A DNA stretch of 64,000 nt from contig CALGIG010000053.1 in NCBI GenBank assembly GCA_937915865.1, forward strand, positions 1-64,000, read 5' to 3'. Every line of letters starts with the position of its first letter. The stretch's first letter is position 1. The notes under the pieces are model-generated. The model was not told the DNA's origin and did no database searches. It was given only the letters and a program-made list of their open reading frames with translations. Source of the stretch: an uncultured Prolixibacteraceae bacterium. GTDB taxonomy: Bacteria > Bacteroidota > Bacteroidia > Bacteroidales > Prolixibacteraceae. This document shows, in pieces, positions 8,205-17,734 of the stretch. The translations under genes and the position numbers were made by a program.

Positions 8205-9056
8205 TTAAAGCCAGAATTTCAACTCAACCGATGCGTCCATCGTTTGGCCCGATGCCGTGTAAGTATAGTAGAGTGTGTAAGTGCCAGTATTACATTGATA
8301 AGTATCGCTAAAGTCACCCGAATAAGTGCTGGTTTTGCCAGTAGTATTTACAACATTGAATGCTTCGGAACCTGTTGCCCCGGTAATTTGCACCTGTCCG
8401 TTCTGTACTTTCAGTAACAGGTTCATACCGGCAATGGCCCCTTTAACTTGGATGGTATTGGCATCTACCGATGTCGAAGTAATCACTTCATCGATTTTTG
8501 CCAGATTGGTATCGGTTGTTCCTGATAGTACAGTTTGTCCATAGGCTTTGTATTTGGCTTCATACACATTTCGGAAACGGGTAAACTGTAAAATCGCCAG
8601 TTTTTCGCTATCGCTTATTGTTACCTCCGGATCAACGCTTTTGATGCTAATTGGAAGGAAGTATTTTTTGCCAGTAAAACTTTCTTCGATGCCTTTCAAT
8701 TTTATCTGGTACATAGCTCGTTCCTGGCCTTTGCCAATTTCAACAACTGATTCAGGAAGGCTGTAGTAGTTCGACGGAAGTATTTCGTACCCCGCATTTT
8801 TTGCAATAAAGTCAGCTGCGGCTGTTTCGTCAATACCCAGAGTAACCGAAAGGCTTTTGTTCGATTGGTTGATACCAGAATGGTAAACGCCAAGCCCGAA
8901 AACCGACTCTCCCAATAAGGCCGTTTGTGTTGTGGCACCCGATTGCGGCAGATAAACCGTGCTTGGCCATTCGACTGAATCTATCCCTTTTTCGCAAGAC
9001 GAGAGCAGGATACCACACAAGAGCGCTATAAAATATAATTGATAATATCTATTCAT
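8205..9056 (-). CDS. DUF1735/DUF4361 surface lipoprotein
   Basis: 283-residue lipoprotein with lipobox LLSSC (Cys about residue 20), so it is probably anchored in the outer membrane. The N-terminal half (VEWPSTVYLPQSG, then a second beta-domain to about residue 160) resembles the DUF1735 (BT_3987) domain. The C-terminal half, from about 165 and ending in an aromatic beta-rich stretch (TGTYTLYYTYTASG), resembles DUF4361. Such proteins sit next to SusD and are thought to be auxiliary surface glycan-binding proteins. It starts 40 bp after the susD stop, consistent with the same transcript. No catalytic motif is seen. Confidence 0.8.
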   Translation of the reverse strand: MNRYYQLYFIALLCGILLSSCEKGIDSVEWPSTVYLPQSGATTQTALLGESVFGLGVYHSGINQSNKSLSVTLGIDETAAADFIAKNAGYEILPSNYYSLPESVVEIGKGQERAMYQIKLKGIEESFTGKKYFLPISIKSVDPEVTISDSEKLAILQFTRFRNVYEAKYKAYGQTVLSGTTDTNLAKIDEVITSTSVDANTIQVKGAIAGMNLLLKVQNGQVQITGATGSEAFNVVNTTGKTSTYSGDFSDTYQCNTGTYTLYYTYTASGQTMDASVELKFWL

Positions 9057-9096
9057 TGTTTTTGCAAATTAGATTGTTTATGATCCGATTTTTAGT

Positions 9097-11076
9097 TTAC
9101 CACCATGGGTTTTGTACCAATGCAGTTCCTTTTTCTACCTCTGTTTGAGGAATTGGGAACAGGTACATCTTCTTTTCGAATACGCGGGTTTCGAAAGCAG
9201 TGCGGGTATAAAATCCGGTGTAAGCAAAGCTGTTGGTAGTGGTTGCCCCACCGTTGATGTTCATGCCCCAGAAGCGACCTCCTTCTCCATATTTGCGATA
9301 GACATCATTATCGTTTCCCGTATCTGGCGTGTGAGCCAGCCAGCGGCGACGAGTGGTAAAATAGCGGTCAGTCTCAAAACACAGCTCGATCTGGCGTTCA
9401 CGAAGGATAAATTCGCGTTGCTGCTCTTTGTTCCCTTTTATCGCTGGATAAACATCGAATACTCCAGGAATGCCTGCCCGTTCGCGGATCATGTTCCAGT
9501 ATTTGGCGATATCAGAGTTGTTGGGGTCATATTCGTTCAGCGCCTCGATGTAGTTGAGAAGGATTTTGGCGTACCGGATGAATATTTCGCAATGTGGTGT
9601 TGAATAAACACGGTCGCGCATGTTTGCCTGAGGATCAACATTTTTCAATACCAAATACCCGGTTCTTGGGTAAAATGTATAGGAACCCGAAGAACGGGAA
9701 ATTCCTCCATAATATAATTCAACCCTTCCATAGCCATCTTGTTGCTTGGCTGCTGTGGTATTTGACGAATAGTAATTACGTTTCACTACATCGTCGGTCA
9801 GTTGAGGAATAACCCGTTTGTTGTACAGGATGCTGGCATAAAAACGTGGTTCGCGGTTGGCATACATATTCCAGTCTCCAGGCCAGTGCCCCCATGCGTC
9901 GCCGCTACGGATTGCTGCAATCATTTTTACACGGTCGGTGGTGAGGTTCAGGTTTTGAGGGTTCCAGTTGTCATCTCCTGCTGTCGAGAATCCAGTTTCA
10001 ACATATCCTGATTGTGGATCGTCAATGGTTCGTCCATTTTTCATGTAGAAGGCATCGACAACACGTTGGGTTGGTCCAACTCCACCCAGATTATTTGGCC
10101 CTGGTGAAGCATGTACGGCCCAGCCGTTCTGGTCGGCCAGTGCCTGCGACCGTCCGAAAATGACTTCACAATTCCAATTTTTTATGATTGCATCTCGAAC
10201 CGATTTGTATGGATTAAAAGCTGTGCCATCTCCATTCTCGTTGTTTTTATACAATTTTATCCCAGCCGAAGTCGATAGGTTAATTACCTCCAGCGCAGCA
10301 GCAGCTGCTTTCTTCCATTTGTTTTCGTCGTAGGTGGTACTAGCCAGTAATTTGCCGTCCTTATTTTTGAAATCAGCATACTCAGTATTCCCGTTCCATT
10401 GTGGGCTGGCGGCCAGGAGCAACGCTTCGGCTTTGATGGCTTTACATGCCACTTTGGTCGGTTTTCCCAGCCATACTTTATTGTCGTTCCAGGTAAGTGG
10501 AAGCCCTGTTTCGGCTTCGTCCATCATCTGGCAGATGTAGGTGACACATTCGTCGAGCGGCGCACGTGAGTAAGAATTCCAGTCTTCATCAACCTGAGTG
10601 GCCTTTGTAATCAGCACAGCAGGACCATATTGGCGTATAATATACCAGTAGTAGAACCCCCGGAGGAACTTGGCTTCGGCTTTATATTGCGTTTTCAGGT
10701 CGTTACTCAGTTCGGGGCATTTGTCCACATTGTTTTCGAATACGAACGAGGCGCGGATGGCCCTGTAATAATTACCCCATTTCGTATAAAAGCTGGTTGA
10801 TGGGTTCCAGTTTCCCAGATTAATATTGTAGGTTGGGTAAACGTTCCAGGTCAGGTCACATTCGTCGGAACATCCCAGCCAGGGGTCATTTTGTTGTAAA
10901 CTGGCTGCCGGAATCTGCGAATACACGTTGTACAGGTATTTTTCGGTTTCTACCCGCGACGACCAGATCATGTCGTCGGTCTTCATATCGTCTGGTTGCT
11001 TTTCGAGGTAATTGCACCCTGCGATGGCAATCGAGATTAGTAAGGTCAAGCCGATGTATAATAATTTATTTTTCAT
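9097..11076 (-). CDS. SusD/RagB outer-membrane glycan-binding lipoprotein (PUL1)
   Basis: 659-residue SusD homologue with signal peptide and lipobox IAIAGC. The N-terminal alpha-helical TPR-like region carries the usual helix YLYNVYSQIPA, followed by AEAKFLRGFYYWYIIRQYG, the family hallmark where the first helices pack. The C-terminal SusD domain contains IRERAGIPGVFDVYP, REFILRERQIELCFETDR and the closing LFPIPQTEVEKG...NPWW, typical of RagB proteins. It forms a lid on the SusC transporter encoded 11 bp upstream and binds the target oligosaccharide. At 659 residues it is on the long side for the family. Confidence 0.95.
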   Translation of the reverse strand: MKNKLLYIGLTLLISIAIAGCNYLEKQPDDMKTDDMIWSSRVETEKYLYNVYSQIPAASLQQNDPWLGCSDECDLTWNVYPTYNINLGNWNPSTSFYTKWGNYYRAIRASFVFENNVDKCPELSNDLKTQYKAEAKFLRGFYYWYIIRQYGPAVLITKATQVDEDWNSYSRAPLDECVTYICQMMDEAETGLPLTWNDNKVWLGKPTKVACKAIKAEALLLAASPQWNGNTEYADFKNKDGKLLASTTYDENKWKKAAAAALEVINLSTSAGIKLYKNNENGDGTAFNPYKSVRDAIIKNWNCEVIFGRSQALADQNGWAVHASPGPNNLGGVGPTQRVVDAFYMKNGRTIDDPQSGYVETGFSTAGDDNWNPQNLNLTTDRVKMIAAIRSGDAWGHWPGDWNMYANREPRFYASILYNKRVIPQLTDDVVKRNYYSSNTTAAKQQDGYGRVELYYGGISRSSGSYTFYPRTGYLVLKNVDPQANMRDRVYSTPHCEIFIRYAKILLNYIEALNEYDPNNSDIAKYWNMIRERAGIPGVFDVYPAIKGNKEQQREFILRERQIELCFETDRYFTTRRRWLAHTPDTGNDNDVYRKYGEGGRFWGMNINGGATTTNSFAYTGFYTRTAFETRVFEKKMYLFPIPQTEVEKGTALVQNPWW

Positions 11077-11087
11077 TTCTTTAAGAT

Positions 11088-14000
11088 TTAAAAGTTAGCC
11101 CTGATACCAATATTCATCTTTCGTTGCAGTGGGTATTTTCCCCCATCGTTATCCCCAGTTTCAGGATCCCACATTTTCCACTTAGAGAATATGGCGGCAT
11201 TGTTAACGTGGAGATAGATACGTAATCCTTTTATATGTATTTTACTGACCAAATTCTTATCCAAGGTTTTGCCGATTTCTACGTCTGCAAGCCTTAAGAA
11301 ACTTCCATCGTAAACATTTTTAGTTGAAGATTGCCAGTTGTTAGAGGAGGTCCCATTGTACAGACGTGGGTACTGGGCATTTGGGTTTGGGTTATCAACG
11401 GTCCAACGGTCGAGGGCTTCTTCGAACAGGTTCCCTTTGCCTACACCCTGATTAAATGGAATATACGATCCACCCAGTGCATAGGTAACATGCGATTGTC
11501 CCCGGAAAAATAACCCCAGGTCGAATCCTTTATAGTCTACCTGTATACCAAACCCATATACAATTTCAGGAATGTTTGAATAACCGATTGGCACCTTGTC
11601 GTCAATGGTTATCTGTCCGTCGCCGTTGATGTCTTTGTACTTGACATCGCCCGGGCGGTATTCGCCAAATTTTTGTACCGGGCTGTTTTTAATGTCATCT
11701 TCGCTTTCGAAATATCCCAAGGCGATCAGCCCAAATTGCTGGTTATATTTTTGTCCGGTTTCCATCCGGTAGGCATTGGCTTTCATCGGTTCGTCCATCT
11801 CGATGATTTTGTCACGGCAGTATGTCATATTCCCATAAACCTTAACCCCGCCGTCTTGAAATCGTTTCGACAATTCAAGCGTGCCGTCAAATCCGCGGTT
11901 GATCATTTCGCCTAAATTGGCAAAAGGAGCAACTATTTTCCCGTTTGCATCGGGAAGTGACTGTCCTGTAAAGTCGGGAAGTGATTTACGTTGCACCAGA
12001 ATGTCGGTACGGCGTTCGTGGAAATAATCGGCTTCGAGTGATAAGGCATTGTCGAACATTTTCAACTCAAACCCGATATTTTTCTTGAAGCCTTTTTCCC
12101 AGGTCAGGTTGGTTACACCAATACGGTTTTCACCGGTTCCGGAAACAGCAGTACCTGCTTCACCAAAAATGTATCCTCCCAAACCACTTCCATATACAGA
12201 AAGGTACCCGTAACGTTCGCCGTTAGGAAGCGCTTCTGCTCCGACTAATCCTGCCGAACCTTTTATTTTTAGTACACTTATCGTTTTTTTAAATGGTTCC
12301 CAGAACGATTCGTTCGAAACAAGCCAACCGGCAGCTACAGCTGGGAAGAACCCGAAACGGTTTCCTTTTGGGAAGTTTTCCGATCCGTTGTAGCCTACGT
12401 TGAATTCACCCATGTAACGGTCGTTGTAAGCATAAGTGGCACGGAAAGCAAGCCCCTGTTTTCGGTAAGGCAATGAGAGGATAGAGGTGCCGGCATTTCC
12501 ATTGACATAGTCGCGCTGGTAATACATCAGCATCGACCCAACACGGTGTTTTTCGAACACATGATCATAGATCAATTGAACCTTCATTTCCTTAGCCCTG
12601 TTCGACTTCAGTTCCCTGCTATAACCCAGCGACTCTGCCCCTTTTTGTATCTCTTTGTACAATATTTCCCCAGTATTAGAATCCCGTCCCTGGATACTGT
12701 AAGTTGATGAGTATTTCCGTCGCTGAATTTCAGTCTGGCTATAGGCATCGAACGAATATGAAGCCTTTAACTGAAGACCATCAATGATTTTTTTTAGATC
12801 TTGGGTGAGTGTTAATTGACTGGTAATCAAGTTCTGGAAGGTGGTGTTGTATCCTGATCCCATCAGGCGCTCGGCCGGGTTCATTTCTCCAATTTGTGAT
12901 GGTGCGCCCCAGCCGTATTTGTAGTTCCCGTCTAAGTCTTTGCTGAGAGGGACCCTGATTGGATTAGAAATTGGTGTTGCAAGGTTCGACCAATAAAATA
13001 GCTCTTCAGCAGGTGTGTAATAAACAGAATTGATGTAATTCCCGAGTCCAGGGGTATAGAGGTCTGTCAAATGGCCGCCGATCTCAATATCCATGATCAG
13101 CGATTTATTCAGCGTAATATCCACATTCGACCGGAAATTATACCTTTTCAGGTCGATGTTCGATTTATAATCATTATCAGGACTGTTTTTCAGGTTGCCT
13201 GTTTCGTCGAGATATCCAAATGAAACAAAATAACGGGCAACTTCGCCGCCACCACGAATGTTGATCGATGTCAGTGCGTTGTTCGAATACTTGTTGAATG
13301 TTTCGTTGAACCAGTTTACATTCGGGTAAAGGTATGGGTCGGTTCCCAGCCGTGTATTTTCGATGTATTCTGATGAATAGTTGTCACGTCCCAGGGCTTC
13401 ATTGTAAAGTTTTGCATAATTAGGGCCATCGAGGTACTTGGGCATGCGTGGAAGGTCGGAGACCCCAAATTCCATTTTCAGTTCGACTGATGGCTTTTGA
13501 GCAACCCCTTTACGTGTGGTTACGAGCACTACTCCATTGGCTGCGCGAACCCCGTAAACAGCAGTTGCAGATGCATCTTTTAAAATTGAGATTGATTCAA
13601 TTTCTTCAACCGAAAGGTCAGTCATACTACGTTCAACCCCATCAACCAGGATTAAAGGGGTACGGTTTTCGCCAAAGGTTGAGATTCCCCGTATCCAGAA
13701 ACTGGCATCGTCGTTGCCCGGTTCGCCACTGCGTTGCACCACTACAGCGCCTGACATACGTCCCGACAGGGCATTGGTCAACGAACGGGATGGTACCCTC
13801 AGGTCATTCACTGTAATCGAAGAGATCGACCCGACAATACTGGCTTTACGTTGTTTTCCCATCCCTACAACTACGGCTTCGTCAAGTACCTGTACGTCTT
13901 CATGGAGAACAATGTCGATGGCGGTTTTGCTACCTACAATAGCTTCCTGATCTTTATACCCTATAAACGAAAATTTCAGTACGTCGCCCTCTTTCACATC

Positions 14001-14534
14001 AATAACATAGTATCCCGACGCATCGGTGATATTCCCGTTTGTGGTACCTTTGATTACAACCGTTGCTCCTGGTAATGGTACTCCTTGTGAATCAATGACT
14101 TTCCCTTTAATTGTTTTCTTTGTCGATTGCTGAACTGGTTCAGTATTCAACTGGTCTGTTTGGTTTAGTTTATCTGTTTTGCCAATAATGATCTGCCTGT
14201 CTTTGATAGTAAAAATATTGTTGGTCCCATAAAACAACTGATCTAATACATCGGCAACATTTCCGTTCTCAGCATTGATGTTAACTTTTCGGTTTAAATC
14301 AATTTGCTGATCCTGGTAAAAGAATATGAATTCGCTTTGATCTTCAATAACTTTAATTACATCCATTACCCTGGTGTTGGTAACATGAATTGAAAGCTTT
14401 TTGTTTTGGGCGTAGCTTTCAGCGCTGAATACCAGGCTTGAACTTAACAAGATCAGAAGCAATGTAATTCTCATGATCAATAAGATTTTACGAAGGCAAA
14501 AAGAAATGCCTCCCTTATTAAATTTTTTATTCAT
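11088..14534 (-). CDS. SusC/RagA TonB-dependent transporter with STN domain (PUL1)
   Basis: 1148-residue outer-membrane oligosaccharide importer. A long charged n-region precedes the signal peptide hydrophobic core (residues about 17-43, ending SYAQ). An STN signalling domain follows (about 45-118, LSIHVTNTRVMDVIKVIEDQ), then a CarboxypepD_reg-like domain (about 140-225, GKVIDSQGVPLPGATVVIKG), a TonB plug (about 230-345, ILVDGVERSM and ILKDASATAVYGVRAANG) and the 22-strand barrel ending in an aromatic-Phe C-terminus (IGIRANF). The STN domain indicates signalling to the FecR protein encoded upstream. The start codon overlaps a predicted antisense promoter box. Confidence 0.96.
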   Translation of the reverse strand: MNKKFNKGGISFCLRKILLIMRITLLLILLSSSLVFSAESYAQNKKLSIHVTNTRVMDVIKVIEDQSEFIFFYQDQQIDLNRKVNINAENGNVADVLDQLFYGTNNIFTIKDRQIIIGKTDKLNQTDQLNTEPVQQSTKKTIKGKVIDSQGVPLPGATVVIKGTTNGNITDASGYYVIDVKEGDVLKFSFIGYKDQEAIVGSKTAIDIVLHEDVQVLDEAVVVGMGKQRKASIVGSISSITVNDLRVPSRSLTNALSGRMSGAVVVQRSGEPGNDDASFWIRGISTFGENRTPLILVDGVERSMTDLSVEEIESISILKDASATAVYGVRAANGVVLVTTRKGVAQKPSVELKMEFGVSDLPRMPKYLDGPNYAKLYNEALGRDNYSSEYIENTRLGTDPYLYPNVNWFNETFNKYSNNALTSINIRGGGEVARYFVSFGYLDETGNLKNSPDNDYKSNIDLKRYNFRSNVDITLNKSLIMDIEIGGHLTDLYTPGLGNYINSVYYTPAEELFYWSNLATPISNPIRVPLSKDLDGNYKYGWGAPSQIGEMNPAERLMGSGYNTTFQNLITSQLTLTQDLKKIIDGLQLKASYSFDAYSQTEIQRRKYSSTYSIQGRDSNTGEILYKEIQKGAESLGYSRELKSNRAKEMKVQLIYDHVFEKHRVGSMLMYYQRDYVNGNAGTSILSLPYRKQGLAFRATYAYNDRYMGEFNVGYNGSENFPKGNRFGFFPAVAAGWLVSNESFWEPFKKTISVLKIKGSAGLVGAEALPNGERYGYLSVYGSGLGGYIFGEAGTAVSGTGENRIGVTNLTWEKGFKKNIGFELKMFDNALSLEADYFHERRTDILVQRKSLPDFTGQSLPDANGKIVAPFANLGEMINRGFDGTLELSKRFQDGGVKVYGNMTYCRDKIIEMDEPMKANAYRMETGQKYNQQFGLIALGYFESEDDIKNSPVQKFGEYRPGDVKYKDINGDGQITIDDKVPIGYSNIPEIVYGFGIQVDYKGFDLGLFFRGQSHVTYALGGSYIPFNQGVGKGNLFEEALDRWTVDNPNPNAQYPRLYNGTSSNNWQSSTKNVYDGSFLRLADVEIGKTLDKNLVSKIHIKGLRIYLHVNNAAIFSKWKMWDPETGDNDGGKYPLQRKMNIGIRANF

Positions 14535-14541
14535 AAATTTG
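14534..14541 (+). promoter_or_regulatory. -7 box of candidate antisense RNA (PUL1)
   Basis: TAAATTTG on the plus strand, an exact TAnnTTTG match, begins at the complement of the A of the susC ATG. The same register is found at the two other sigma/FecR-linked susC genes in this window. Confidence 0.5.
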
Positions 14542-14547
14542 GAAGAT

Positions 14548-14630
14548 TTTAATTGTTATTTGACCGTTCAGGTCACGTTAAACTCATTTTGAACCGGGGT
14601 CTGTTTGGTCGCACATCCCGGTTTTTTTTT
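14548..14630 (+). ncRNA. Candidate DonS-like cis-antisense RNA opposite the susC leader (PUL1)
   Basis: Predicted short RNA of about 83 nt transcribed away from susC across its 5' leader. The evidence is the TAnnTTTG box at 14534-14541 and an intrinsic terminator in the same direction: stem ACCGGGGT (14593-14600)/ATCCCGGT (14615-14622), a 14-nt loop and a nine-T run (14622-14630). On the susC-coding strand the hairpin is preceded by A residues and not followed by T, so it is not a terminator for the operon. Antisense RNAs in this position (DonS in Bacteroides fragilis) repress PULs controlled by ECF sigma/anti-sigma pairs. The ends are estimates. Confidence 0.6.
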
Positions 14631-14667
14631 ACCAAATTGTAAGTTAAATTTTTCTAATCATAGGCAG

Positions 14668-15840
14668 TTAATTTATTATAAATTGTCCATTTTCTTCGGT
14701 CACTTTTACCTGCGAGGCAAACGAAATATTCTCAAGTACATCTCTGATGTTTTCTTTTAAATCGAGCTTCCCGGAAAAAGTGATTTTGTCGAGTTTCTCG
14801 TTGGCAATTATTCGCTGGTCATAATAACGCTCTAGTTTCTTAAATACGGTTGTGGTCGGTTCATTTTCAAATATCAGGTACCCGTTTATCCATGATGCGT
14901 ACAGATTAACATTAACCTGATCTTTTTTAAATTCATCATCTTTTTTATCATATACCAATCTTTCTCCAGGGCTTAAGTCGACTGTTTTTGCCAGAAACGA
15001 ATTTTTCCCGGCGCTTACTTTTCCTTCAAGCAATACCGTTTGAATTGTTTGGTCTTCTTTGTAGGCCGAAACGTTAAATTTAGTGCCTAAAACTCTGATT
15101 TTGAATTCAGATGTATTTACATAGAAAGGTTTGGTCTTGTCGGGCGCAACTTCAAAGAATGCTTCACCACTCAAGTATACTTCTCTTGATTTGTCATCGA
15201 ACTTGGGCGGATAGGAGAGTTGACTGCCTGAATTAAGCCAGATATGAGTGCCATCGGCTAATGTAATTTCAGAGTTTTTCCCATAAGGAACAATCACCTG
15301 GTTTAATCCCGGGTTGTTTGTTGTTTTTTCTTGTGCATTAACATTAACTGTGTCGTTGTTAATGGCTGTTTTACCTGTAACTGTTTGTTTAATAATGGTT
15401 TTTTCAGTTTCAAATTCATGAACCGTACCATTGGCCAGTATTACTTTTCCTTTTTGTGGCGAGCTGAGTGAGGCTTCTACAGGAAATGGATCATTTTTTT
15501 TAACTGAAAACCAGAGTACAGTTCCTATTGTCAATAAAAAAGTAACAGCAGCAGCATATCTGATTGTAATATTAATAAGTCTGTGCCTGGTTTTATGCTG
15601 GTATTTAATTTTTCTGAATATCTGCTCCAGCTTTTCTTCCGGAATTTCAGGATTGATTGGTTTCAGTGAGTTTATTATCAAGGCTGCTTCCTTCATTAAA
15701 TTTATTTTTTCGGGATGTAATGATTGATATGACATCCAGAAAGAATCTTCGGCTGAATTGGGAAATAAAACCCAATGTGCAAACTCTTTATCAAGGATGA
15801 AGTCTTCGGTAGTGTACAATTCGTATTTCTTATGCTCCAT
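14668..15840 (-). CDS. FecR-type anti-sigma factor (PUL1)
   Basis: 390-residue single-pass inner-membrane anti-sigma regulator. The cytoplasmic N-terminus of about 90 residues carries the sigma-binding region; one transmembrane helix lies near residues 93-112 (YAAAVTFLLTIGTVLWFSV). The periplasmic FecR domain shows VIVPYGKNSEITLADGTHIW, LSGEAFFEVAPDK and FKIRVLGTKFNVSAY, and a C-terminal STN-interacting domain (ERYYDQRIIANEKL...FSGKLDL) follows. It should hold the adjacent sigma factor inactive until the SusC STN domain signals. A roughly 50-residue insertion (about residues 125-175, rich in T, V and N) makes it longer than the FecRs of PUL2 and PUL4. Confidence 0.93.
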   Translation of the reverse strand: MEHKKYELYTTEDFILDKEFAHWVLFPNSAEDSFWMSYQSLHPEKINLMKEAALIINSLKPINPEIPEEKLEQIFRKIKYQHKTRHRLINITIRYAAAVTFLLTIGTVLWFSVKKNDPFPVEASLSSPQKGKVILANGTVHEFETEKTIIKQTVTGKTAINNDTVNVNAQEKTTNNPGLNQVIVPYGKNSEITLADGTHIWLNSGSQLSYPPKFDDKSREVYLSGEAFFEVAPDKTKPFYVNTSEFKIRVLGTKFNVSAYKEDQTIQTVLLEGKVSAGKNSFLAKTVDLSPGERLVYDKKDDEFKKDQVNVNLYASWINGYLIFENEPTTTVFKKLERYYDQRIIANEKLDKITFSGKLDLKENIRDVLENISFASQVKVTEENGQFIIN

Positions 15841-16043
15841 TTTTAGTATTGTGTTTGTTATATAAAGGCAGTAACTTGAAAAACATCATCATTATTTTTT
15901 AAAATAATTTAATATTGGGCTGTAATTATTAATTTTATTTCTAATCAATAAAATTACTAGTCCTAAATTTTCGTGTAATTTATTGTGTATTAATGTTTTG
16001 TCGTGTTGTGTGTAATCTACACTGTTTCGGGTAGTTTTTTGAT

Positions 16044-16643
16044 TTAATTTTCAGACTGTTTTTGAAAAAAGAACAAAAGGGAAATGTTTGGCGATGATGA
16101 TTGAAGGACGCTGCGCAGGCTTTTGATTGTGCGGTATATCAGGTTTCTGCATGATTCGATACTCATATTCATGATTTCTGCAATCATCTCATATTCAAGT
16201 TCTTCGGTGAATCTCAGGTATATGGCTTCTTTCTGTCTCGAAGTCAGCGTTTCAAGGGCTTTTTTTAGTAATTGTAATTTTTGAGATGCGTTTTCTTCAA
16301 GTATAATGTCGTGTTCGATGGAGTAGGTGATTTCGAAAACATATTGCTGCTCGTCTTTATCTAAATCGTACCGTTTTTCTTTGGTAATTTGCCTGAATAA
16401 TCGCCTTTTAAATGATTTTAGCAAATAGAATTGAATATTTGTAGTGGTTCCAAGGTTCTTTCTGGTTTTAACGAGATCAGAAAATAAATCCTGCATCGCA
16501 TCTTCAACAAGGGTTGAGTTAGATGTAAATTTCAACCCGTAACAATAGAGTTTTTTTGAGTGAATTGAGTAAATCTGCGAAAATGCATAATCATCCCCAT
16601 TCCTGAAATCTTCCCAAAGTTCTGCATCCCTGTGGTTTACCAT
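16044..16643 (-). CDS. ECF RNA polymerase sigma factor (PUL1)
   Basis: 199-residue sigma-70 ECF protein. Region 2 spans about residues 8-80 (DDYAFSQIYSIHSKKLYCYG, then VEDAMQDLFSDL for the -10-binding helix). Region 4 spans about 125-180 (LTSRQKEAIYLRFTEELEYEM and the recognition helix MSIESCRNLIYRTIKSLR). It likely transcribes the PUL1 susCD genes when released by the FecR encoded 203 bp downstream. It diverges from the PUL2 sigma gene across a shared 327-bp region. The C-terminal tail (ISLLFFFQKQSEN) is hydrophobic. Confidence 0.93.
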   Translation of the reverse strand: MVNHRDAELWEDFRNGDDYAFSQIYSIHSKKLYCYGLKFTSNSTLVEDAMQDLFSDLVKTRKNLGTTTNIQFYLLKSFKRRLFRQITKEKRYDLDKDEQQYVFEITYSIEHDIILEENASQKLQLLKKALETLTSRQKEAIYLRFTEELEYEMIAEIMNMSIESCRNLIYRTIKSLRSVLQSSSPNISLLFFFQKQSEN

Positions 16644-16970
16644 CTTTATATAACTTTACTGCCGTTCTCTTTAAAGCCAAACAATAATACAAATTAATTT
16701 TTTTAAAATACTGACTGTCTCAATGACTAATTGACGTATGTTCAATCTATTATTTGCCCCGGTTACATTTTATCAATAGTATTATTGTTTACAAAGGGTT
16801 CTTATTGAAGAGTGGATTTGACTCAACTTTAAAGGCAAATTTGGCAGAAAGGTTTCAAAGGTTTGGCTTTTGGAATATTCCATTCAAATATGGTTGCGGC
16901 GATGATTTTCAAATTTTGAGTAGGTTTGTACTGGATAGTCAGAAAACTAAATTTCTTCATATATTCGCAA
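16644..16970. other. Divergent regulatory region between two ECF sigma genes
   Basis: 327 bp separate the start of the PUL1 sigma gene (minus) from that of the PUL2 sigma gene (plus). I see no gene here; a frame on the plus strand (16754-17011) overlaps the real sigma gene and has no family features. The only clear promoter box is TAGGTTTG at 16921-16928 for the PUL2 sigma gene. Confidence 0.6.
16921..16928 (+). promoter_or_regulatory. -7 promoter box (TAGGTTTG) of the PUL2 sigma gene
   Basis: Exact TAnnTTTG match 43 bp upstream of the ATG at 16971, with a TTG at 16894-16896 as a possible -33 element. It implies transcription starting near 16935, which makes the longer in-frame start at 16926 unlikely. 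Confidence 0.5.
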
Positions 16971-17600
16971 ATGTTATTTCAAGGCAACGATCAATTGAAT
17001 CTAGTTACTAACCATAACCAGCTATTTACTTCTTTCGCTCAGGGGGATAACCTTGCTTTTGAAAAATTATACAGACTTTACTTCCCACGTTTGTACACTT
17101 TTGCGTTTAAAATAATCAATGATAGTGGTTTAGCTAAAGATGTGGTTCAGAATGTATTCATTAAAGTTTGGGAATTACGGGAATCTTTCAGTTTTGAAAA
17201 TCCGGAAGCATTTATTTACCAGATGGTTCGAAATGCCAGCCTGAACTATGTCAGGCATTTAAGGGTCGTCGATAACCTCAAATCAAGGGTTCAGGATCAG
17301 TTTCTCGGAGAAGAACTCTATTATATTGATATGGTTGGCAATGAACCTTATGTGCTGATTGAAAAGGAATTAAATGAAAAAATACTGGATATAATGAATT
17401 CTCTTCCTGAAAAGTGCCTCATCGTTTTTCGGATGAGCCGTATTGATGGATTGAAGAATGCTGAAATTGCTGAACGCTTGAAAATCAGTATAAAGGCTGT
17501 AGAAAAACACATTACAAAGGCAATGAAAGTTTACCGGAAAAATTTTCCTGAATATCTTCCGGTACAAATAATTTTTCTGGTACTTGCTGCACTGGAATAA
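16971..17600 (+). CDS. ECF RNA polymerase sigma factor (PUL2)
   Basis: 209-residue ECF sigma factor. Start chosen at 16971 (MLFQGNDQLNLV) because an earlier ATG at 16926 lies inside the predicted promoter and adds no family sequence. Region 2 contains GDNLAFEKLYRLYFPRLYTF and AKDVVQNVFIKVWE. Region 4 contains LPEKCLIVFRMSRIDGLKNA and ISIKAVEKHITKAMKVYRK. A hydrophobic C-terminal tail (VQIIFLVLAALE) is common in Bacteroidota ECFs of this type. It pairs with the FecR gene 134 bp downstream and should drive PUL2 susCD. Confidence 0.94.
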   Translation: MLFQGNDQLNLVTNHNQLFTSFAQGDNLAFEKLYRLYFPRLYTFAFKIINDSGLAKDVVQNVFIKVWELRESFSFENPEAFIYQMVRNASLNYVRHLRVVDNLKSRVQDQFLGEELYYIDMVGNEPYVLIEKELNEKILDIMNSLPEKCLIVFRMSRIDGLKNAEIAERLKISIKAVEKHITKAMKVYRKNFPEYLPVQIIFLVLAALE

Positions 17601-17734
17601 GAAACACCTTTCTTAATTTTCTCGCTATTTCATTACTTAGTTGTTGCTATTTCATTTTTTTCATTCAAAAATTTTTTGTCAGAGAGGGTAGGGTATTCAT
17701 ATTTACAAAGTGTTTCATATTTAAGAAAAGACAC

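Noticed and set aside
16010..16022. GTGTA-ATC-TACAC inverted repeat between the PUL1 sigma and fecR genes
   Set aside because: Short arms and different core from the LacI operators; a single occurrence, so no function is claimed.
16754..17011. 85-codon plus-strand frame between the two sigma genes
   Set aside because: It overlaps the PUL2 sigma start out of frame and has no recognisable sequence.
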